In this document: positions 57,151 to 64,000 of the stretch, piece by piece
Position numbering within the stretch: the stretch's first letter is position 1
Layout of the letters: each line of letters opens with the position of its first letter
DNA from: Paraburkholderia monticola
Lineage (GTDB): Bacteria; Pseudomonadota; Gammaproteobacteria; Burkholderiales; Burkholderiaceae
DNA length: 64,000 bases
Assembly: GCF_001580545.1 (NCBI RefSeq)
Contig: NZ_LRBG01000010.1
Coordinates: forward strand, 62,001 to 126,000
Direction: 5' to 3'
Notes under the pieces: generated by a model
Told to the model about the DNA's origin: nothing
Database searches by the model: none
Seen by the model: the letters and a program-made list of their open reading frames with translations, nothing else
Made by a program: the position numbers and the translations under genes

Positions 57151-58965
57151 ATGAACGCCCGACTTCCCGAAACCTCCTCCATTCCCGAGCGCCTCGCGAG
57201 CCTGCGCGCCGCGATGGCGCATGAAGGCATCGCCGCTTACCTCGTGCCGTCCGCCGATCCGCACCTGTCCGAGTATCTGCCGGGTCGCTGGCAGGGCCGT
57301 CAGTGGCTGTCCGGCTTCACCGGCTCGGCCGGCACATTGGTCGTGACCGCCGATTTCGCCGGCGTCTGGACCGACAGCCGCTACTGGGAACAGGCGAGCG
57401 CGCAGCTCGCCGGGACCGGTGTCCAGCTGATGAAGATGACCGGTGGCCAATTGACCACGCCGCATTTCGAATGGCTCGCGCAGAACGTCCCGAGCGGTGG
57501 GACCGTCGCCGTGGACGGCGCGGTGCTCGGCGTCGCGGCGGCGCGTGCCCTGAGCGCGACGCTGAACGCGCGTGGCGTGCAATTGCGCACTGATGTCGAC
57601 CTGTTCGACGCGATCTGGGCGCAGCGTCCGACGCTACCTACCGACGCCGTCTTCGAGCACGCCGCGCCGCAAGCGGGCGTCGCGCGGGCGGCCAAGCTCG
57701 CGCAGGTGCGTCGCGCGATGGCCGACAAAGGCGCGCAGTGGCACTTCATCTCGACGCTCGACGACCTCGCGTGGCTGCTGAACCTGCGCGGCGCCGACGT
57801 CAGCTACAACCCGGTGTTCGTCGCCCATGCGCTGATCGGCGCGGATCGGGCGTCGCTCTTTATCGCCGACGGCAAGGTGTCGCCGGCGCTCGCCGAAGTG
57901 CTCGCGCGCGACGGCATCAGCGTCGAGCCATACGCGCAAGCCGCCGGCGCGCTCGCCGCGCTGCCGGCCGGCAGCACGCTGCTGATCGATCCGCGCCGGA
58001 TCACCTACGGCTCGCTGCAGGCGGTGCCGTCGTCGGTCAAGGTGGTCGAGGCGGTCAATCCGTCCACTTTCCTGAAGTCGTGCAAGACCGCCGCCGACGC
58101 CGCGCACGTGCGCGCAACGATGGAGCAGGACGGCGCCGCGCTCGCCGAATTCTTCGCGTGGTTCGAAAGCGCGCTGGGCCGCGAGCGCATCACCGAGCTG
58201 ACGATCGACGAACATCTGACGGCCGCCCGCGCGCGCCGTCCCGGCTTCGTGTCGCTGAGCTTCGCGACGATCGCGGGCTTCAACGCGAACGGCGCGATGC
58301 CGCACTATCGCGCGACCGAGGAGTCGCATGCGGTGATCGAAGGCAACGGCCTGCTGCTGATCGACTCGGGCGGCCAGTATCTGAGCGGCACGACCGATAT
58401 CACGCGCGTCGTCCCGATCGGCACGCCGAGCAATGAACAGCGGCGTGACTTCACCGTCGTGCTGAAGGGCATGATCGCGCTGTCGCGCGCGCAATTCCCG
58501 CGTGGTATCCGCTCACCGATGCTCGACGCGATCGCGCGCGCGCCGATCTGGCAAGCGGGCGCGGACTACGGTCACGGCACCGGCCACGGGGTCGGCTACT
58601 TCCTGAACGTGCACGAAGGCCCGCAGGTGATCTCGCACTACGCGCCGGCCGAACCGTGGACCGCGATGGAGGAGGGCATGATCACGTCGAACGAGCCGGG
58701 TCTATATCGGCCGGGCAAGTGGGGTGTGCGCATCGAAAACCTCGTGCTCAATGTCGCCGCGGAAAAGACTGAATTCGGCGATTTCCTGAAGTTCGAAACG
58801 CTGACGCTGTGCCCGATCGACACGCGCTGCATCGAGCTGTCGCTGCTGCGCGAGGACGAGCGCGCCTGGCTCAACGCGTATCACGAGACGGTGCGCACGC
58901 GCCTCGCGCCGCACGTGTCGGGCGACGCGAAGGCGTGGCTCGAACTGCGCACGCAACCGATCTGA
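57151..58965 (+). CDS. Xaa-Pro aminopeptidase, M24 family
   Basis: A 604-residue metallopeptidase that removes residues before proline. Two creatinase-like N-terminal domains (1-310) are followed by the pita-bread catalytic domain. Metal ligands: Asp in LLIDSGGQYL and GTTDITRV, His in GHGTGHGVGYFLNVHEGP, Glu in ITSNEPGLY and RIENLVL. It is longer than E. coli PepP (440 residues) and matches the three-domain aminopeptidase P type. No signal peptide. Confidence 0.93.
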   Translation: MNARLPETSSIPERLASLRAAMAHEGIAAYLVPSADPHLSEYLPGRWQGRQWLSGFTGSAGTLVVTADFAGVWTDSRYWEQASAQLAGTGVQLMKMTGGQLTTPHFEWLAQNVPSGGTVAVDGAVLGVAAARALSATLNARGVQLRTDVDLFDAIWAQRPTLPTDAVFEHAAPQAGVARAAKLAQVRRAMADKGAQWHFISTLDDLAWLLNLRGADVSYNPVFVAHALIGADRASLFIADGKVSPALAEVLARDGISVEPYAQAAGALAALPAGSTLLIDPRRITYGSLQAVPSSVKVVEAVNPSTFLKSCKTAADAAHVRATMEQDGAALAEFFAWFESALGRERITELTIDEHLTAARARRPGFVSLSFATIAGFNANGAMPHYRATEESHAVIEGNGLLLIDSGGQYLSGTTDITRVVPIGTPSNEQRRDFTVVLKGMIALSRAQFPRGIRSPMLDAIARAPIWQAGADYGHGTGHGVGYFLNVHEGPQVISHYAPAEPWTAMEEGMITSNEPGLYRPGKWGVRIENLVLNVAAEKTEFGDFLKFETLTLCPIDTRCIELSLLREDERAWLNAYHETVRTRLAPHVSGDAKAWLELRTQPI

Positions 58966-58996
58966 ACGCAACGAAAACCTTCCAGGCGGAGCGTGC

Positions 58997-59620
58997 ATGG
59001 CAATCAAGGCAGTGGTGTTCGATTTCGGCGGCGTGCTGATCGACTGGAGTCCCGAGTACCTGTATCGCGAGCTGATTCCCGACGAAACCGAGCGCCGCTG
59101 GTTCCTCACGCACGTGTGCTCGATGGACTGGGTGATCCGCCAGGACGGCGGTCAGCCGATCGTCGAGGCCACCGACGAGCTGATCGCACGTTTTCCCGAC
59201 CACGAGCCGCTGATCCGCGCGTTCTACGAGCGTTGGCACGAGATGGTGGCGGGTGTGCTCGATGACGGCGTCGCGCTGATGGAAAAGCTCGAAGCGGCCG
59301 ACGTGCCGCTCTTCGGGCTCACCAACTGGTCGGCCGAGACGTTCCCGTATGCGTGGGAGCACTATCCGGTGCTGCGGCGGTTCCGCGACATCGTCGTGTC
59401 GGGGCGCGTGAAGCTCGTCAAGCCCGACCCGGCGATCTTCGCGGAAATGCACCAGCGCATCGAGTCGCAGATGCCCGGCGTCGAGCCGGCCGAGCTCGTC
59501 TTCATCGACGACAACCCGAAGAACGCCGAAGCCGCGACGGCGCTCGGCTGGCACGGCGTGCATCATACGAGCGCCGCGCAAACGCAAGCGCAGCTGCGCG
59601 AGCTAGGCTTGCCGGTTTGA
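58997..59620 (+). CDS. HAD-like hydrolase, subfamily IA
   Basis: A 207-residue HAD hydrolase. Motif I is VFDFGGVL (first Asp the nucleophile), motif II LTNWS, motif III the Lys in KLVKPDPAIF, motif IV FIDDNPKNAEAA. A small helical cap lies between. It is like YihX/2-haloacid dehalogenase-type proteins; probable sugar or nucleotide phosphate phosphatase, substrate unknown. It is 31 bp after the peptidase gene; its stop is 8 bp from the convergent DUF748 gene. Confidence 0.88.
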   Translation: MAIKAVVFDFGGVLIDWSPEYLYRELIPDETERRWFLTHVCSMDWVIRQDGGQPIVEATDELIARFPDHEPLIRAFYERWHEMVAGVLDDGVALMEKLEAADVPLFGLTNWSAETFPYAWEHYPVLRRFRDIVVSGRVKLVKPDPAIFAEMHQRIESQMPGVEPAELVFIDDNPKNAEAATALGWHGVHHTSAAQTQAQLRELGLPV

Positions 59621-59628
59621 GCTGAGCG

Positions 59629-60753
59629 CTACTGCCCCAGCAGATTCTTCAACGCATTGCCGAGACCTTTAACGGTCTCGCCCGCGCCCTTCGCGACACC
59701 TTCGACGCTCACCCCCAACGCCTTTGCAAACCCCTCGCCGACGCGCGCGAGGATTCCGTCGCGCACCGAGAACTTCGGATCCCGCAAATCGCCGTCGAGC
59801 ACGAAATGCAACGAGATGTCGCCGTTATGGGTGCGCAGCGCGGCGACGGCCGCGCGGGTCGGGATCGACATGAACGTCTCGAGCGGATTGTCGGTTTCAG
59901 CGAGCTGCAGATTGTGGATCGTCACGGTGCCGGGCGCGTGCACGTGATAGTTGCGCACCGTCGATTCGATCGTCAGATCGACGGTGCCGCCCGTCACCTG
60001 CGCTCGCGTGCCGGCCTTCTTCAGCAGATACGGATCGAGCATCGCGATATCGACGCCGCGCAACGTGCTCGTCGTCTGTGAATCGCGGCTGGCGATTTTG
60101 ATCCAGCCGTCGAATGTAACCGTGCCCGTATGCGCCGGACCCTTCAGCGAGCCGCGGACGCTGACGTTGGTCGGCTCGGCGAGGGTCGGCAGATGCAGAT
60201 TGTCGACCGTCGCGTTCGCGTTGCTGACCGTCACCTTGAACGGTGGCGGCCCGACGGTCATGTCGTAGAAGTGGAAGTTGCCCTGCTCGAAGCGGATCCG
60301 GTCGACCTGCTTTTCGCGCGGGATCGGCGGCGCCTTGCCGGTGCCGCCCGGCTGATCGTCGCGGTTCAGCGTTTCGCGCAGGTTCGGCAGCAGATTCAGC
60401 GAGCCGTCCCTGGTGCGCAGCACGGCCATGTCGAAACCGCGCACGACGACCTCGCGGATATGCATGCGCCGCGCGACCAGATCGCGCACGTCGGGGGTGA
60501 TGGTGATTTCGTCGGCGCGCAGCGGTTCGCCCGCCGGCCAGCCGGGTGGCGCTTTCAGCACGACGTGGGTGAGGTGGACCGAGGTGAGGCCGACATCGAT
60601 GCTCTCGGCGCTGCCGAGCGGCCCGAGCGCCGCGCTCACGCGATTCTTGACTTCTTGTTGCGCGAATTGCATCGCGCCGATCGCGATCAGAATCAACGCT
60701 AATAGCGTGCCGCCCACGACGACGATCCAGCGTCTGCCCTTCGACATCGCCAT
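59629..60753 (-). CDS. AsmA/DUF748-like membrane-anchored protein
   Basis: A 374-residue protein with an N-terminal membrane anchor (RRWIVVVGGTLLALILIAIGAMQFA) and an extended periplasmic beta-rich part resembling AsmA/DUF748 proteins. VVRGFDMAVLRTRDGSLNLLPNL is the AsmA-like motif. Proteins of this group are thought to help lipid transport across the periplasm. The start ATG at 60753 has AAGGAGA upstream. The C-terminus ends in a Gly/Lys-rich amphipathic stretch. Confidence 0.8.
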   Translation of the reverse strand: MAMSKGRRWIVVVGGTLLALILIAIGAMQFAQQEVKNRVSAALGPLGSAESIDVGLTSVHLTHVVLKAPPGWPAGEPLRADEITITPDVRDLVARRMHIREVVVRGFDMAVLRTRDGSLNLLPNLRETLNRDDQPGGTGKAPPIPREKQVDRIRFEQGNFHFYDMTVGPPPFKVTVSNANATVDNLHLPTLAEPTNVSVRGSLKGPAHTGTVTFDGWIKIASRDSQTTSTLRGVDIAMLDPYLLKKAGTRAQVTGGTVDLTIESTVRNYHVHAPGTVTIHNLQLAETDNPLETFMSIPTRAAVAALRTHNGDISLHFVLDGDLRDPKFSVRDGILARVGEGFAKALGVSVEGVAKGAGETVKGLGNALKNLLGQ

Positions 60754-60879
60754 GCTTGTCTCCTTCGTCTGTCGCGTGCGCGGATTTTTCACGCGCGGGC
60801 CCACCACGCGAAGGCAAGCAACCCGCATGCCCCGTGACCCGTCCGGCATTGCACCAGACGGGCCGTTGTTTCCTGCTTC

Positions 60880-62544
<1,665 letters not shown>

Positions 62545-62778
62545 TTGCTTGCAGTAGACGTTGACGACGCCGGCCGCGTGCGGGCGGGCAGTCGAGGGTG
62601 AATGGGTAATCGGTGTGAGAGCCGGGCGGAACGCCCGGCGCCGGCCGGCGCGGCGTCGGATTCAGACGACGCTGCCGCGCGCGGCGCGTGGTTCAGGTCG
62701 CATTGTACTTCGCGGCGGGGGCCGGGCGGCAGGGGAGGGCCGACGGCAGGCCGCCGTCACGGCGCTTCGGGGGGCGTC

Positions 62779-63867
62779 TCAGTTCGCGCGATGTCCCGTC
62801 GCCGGATCGAAGAAATGCAGATGCTGCGCGGGCAGCGCGACCTGCAGCACCTCGCCCGCCGCCGGGCGGTGCGCGTGCGGCAGCCGTGCGGTCACGTCGT
62901 GCTTGCCCCAACGGCCATGCGCGAGATTGTCCGCGCCGAGGATTTCGCAGGAATCGACGGTCAGCGTCGCGGACGCTGCGTTGGCCGTGCCCGGGCTCAG
63001 ATGCTCGGGGCGGATGCCGAGCGTCCATTCGCGGCCGGTCGCGACTTCGCGGCCGATCGACGGTACGCCCGCGAGCGGCAGCTTCGGGCCGTTGCCGGCG
63101 ACGTCGAACGTGGAGCCGTCGTCCGAGACACGGCCTTCGAGCAGGTTCATCCCCGGTGAGCCGATGAAGCTTGCGACGAATACCGTGGCCGGCCGCTCAT
63201 AGACCTCGGTCGGCGCGCCGATCTGCTCGGCGTGGCCCTTGTTCATGACGATCACGCGTTGGGCCAGCGTCATCGCTTCGATCTGATCGTGCGTGACGTA
63301 CAGGCTCGTGGTCTTCAGACGCGCATGCAGACGCTGGATTTCGAGGCGCATCTGCACACGCAGACGCGCGTCGAGATTCGACAGCGGCTCGTCGAACAGA
63401 AACACGGCCGGTTCGCGCACGATCGCGCGTCCCATCGCGACGCGCTGCCGCTGCCCGCCCGACAATTCGCGCGGCTTGCGCTGCAGCAGCGCGCCGAGTT
63501 CGAGAATCTGCGCGGCGGCTTCCACCCGCTTCGCGATCTGCGCGCGCTCGACGCCCGCGATCTTCAACGCGTAGCCCATGTTTTCGGCCACGCTCATGTG
63601 CGGATACAGCGCGTAGTTCTGGAACACCATCGCGATGTTGCGATCCTTCGGCTCCAGATCATTGACGACCTTCCCGGCGATCGAAATGCTGCCGTCGGAG
63701 ATGCGCTCGAGCCCGGCGACCATCCGCAGCAACGTCGATTTGCCGCAGCCGGACGGACCGACCATCACGACGAATTCGCCGTCGGCGACGTCGACGTCGA
63801 TGCCGTGCAATACGAACTGTTTGCCGTCGTAGGTTTTCTTGACGCTTTGCAGAGTCAGTGCAGCCAT
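62779..63867 (-). CDS. ugpC: Glycerol-3-phosphate ABC importer, ATP-binding subunit UgpC
   Basis: A 362-residue importer ATPase of the MalK/UgpC type. Walker A GPSGCGKST, signature LSGGQRQR, Walker B VFLFDEPLSNLD, and a C-terminal regulatory OB-like domain (about 240-360). SLYVTHDQIEAMTLAQ is typical. It lies 50 bp after the stop of ugpE, consistent with a ugpBAEC order on the minus strand. A 234-bp gap separates it from ettA. Confidence 0.9.
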   Translation of the reverse strand: MAALTLQSVKKTYDGKQFVLHGIDVDVADGEFVVMVGPSGCGKSTLLRMVAGLERISDGSISIAGKVVNDLEPKDRNIAMVFQNYALYPHMSVAENMGYALKIAGVERAQIAKRVEAAAQILELGALLQRKPRELSGGQRQRVAMGRAIVREPAVFLFDEPLSNLDARLRVQMRLEIQRLHARLKTTSLYVTHDQIEAMTLAQRVIVMNKGHAEQIGAPTEVYERPATVFVASFIGSPGMNLLEGRVSDDGSTFDVAGNGPKLPLAGVPSIGREVATGREWTLGIRPEHLSPGTANAASATLTVDSCEILGADNLAHGRWGKHDVTARLPHAHRPAAGEVLQVALPAQHLHFFDPATGHRAN

Positions 63868-63917
63868 GCTGTTTTAGCCTTTGCTTTTGAGTGCTTGTCG
63901 CAGTTCGTCATATCCGA

Positions 63918-64000
63918 TCACTTCTCCGAATCCACGAGGCCGCGCACGAACCAGCGCTGCATCGTCAGCACGACCACGAGCGGCGGCAGCATCGCGAGCA
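63918..64000 (-). CDS. ugpE: Glycerol-3-phosphate ABC importer permease UgpE, C-terminal end
   Basis: The window ends inside this gene. The last 27 codons before the stop TGA at 63920-63918 read LAMLPPLVVVLTMQRWFVRG then LVDSEK, the usual end of the UgpE/MalG-type permease, with the final helix and the RGL motif. Only the C-terminus is visible, so the call is based on this and on the adjacent ugpC. Confidence 0.8.
   Translation of the reverse strand, partial: LAMLPPLVVVLTMQRWFVRGLVDSEK

Overview
The window is a chromosomal segment of a high-GC betaproteobacterium, most likely a Paraburkholderia or Burkholderia species on its main chromosome. This rests on recognised gene order: mlaFEDACB, a bolA-like gene, murA and hisGDCBHAFIE, then tatABC, a degS-like protease, petABC and sspAB. 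Protein features agree, including a short-form HisG, an RF1 with the PAT motif and a CGFS monothiol glutaredoxin. No database search was possible, so the genus is an inference.

Layout. 1-2703: end of a thiamine operon (thiO fragment, thiS, thiG and a long thiE). 2795-7106: the Mla phospholipid-trafficking operon. 7297-8990: a two-gene ABC exporter. 9006-18154: a bolA-like gene, murA and the complete histidine operon except hisZ. 18245-21019: a small membrane protein, a HIT protein and tatABC. 21108-27367: a DegS-like protease, a Nif3-like protein, the cytochrome bc1 operon and sspAB. A tRNA-Thr follows at 27387.

27556-48467 is more accessory. It holds a three-gene operon (two alpha/beta hydrolases and an SDR) divergent from a CGNR zinc-finger regulator, with a palindrome between them. 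Next come a Tat-exported GH28 lipoprotein, a 151-bp tandem duplication, a methyltransferase, an HI0933-type flavoprotein that carries the core of that same repeat inside its coding sequence, and several small or unknown genes. A TetR/MFS pair has its operator inside the promoter spacer. A nitroreductase, a second MFS transporter, a YegD-like Hsp70, cspA with a long leader, an amino-acid permease and a YgiD-like dioxygenase complete the region.

48585-64000 returns to housekeeping genes, mostly on the minus strand: ubiX, grxD, a complete chloroplast-like group II intron with an HNH-bearing reverse transcriptase inserted between prmC and grxD, prmC, prfA, hemA, and a response regulator with Glu at the phosphorylation site. 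A plus-strand group follows (a 29-residue ORF coupled to a small membrane protein, a Xaa-Pro aminopeptidase and a HAD hydrolase). The window ends on the minus strand with a DUF748-like protein, ettA, ugpC and the 3' end of ugpE.

No CRISPR array, prophage, rRNA operon or large genomic island was seen. The items most worth a second look are the 23-bp core shared by two intergenic repeats and one gene interior, the two operator-promoter arrangements, the intron, the coupled 29-codon ORF, and three proteins that lack textbook catalytic or phosphorylation residues.
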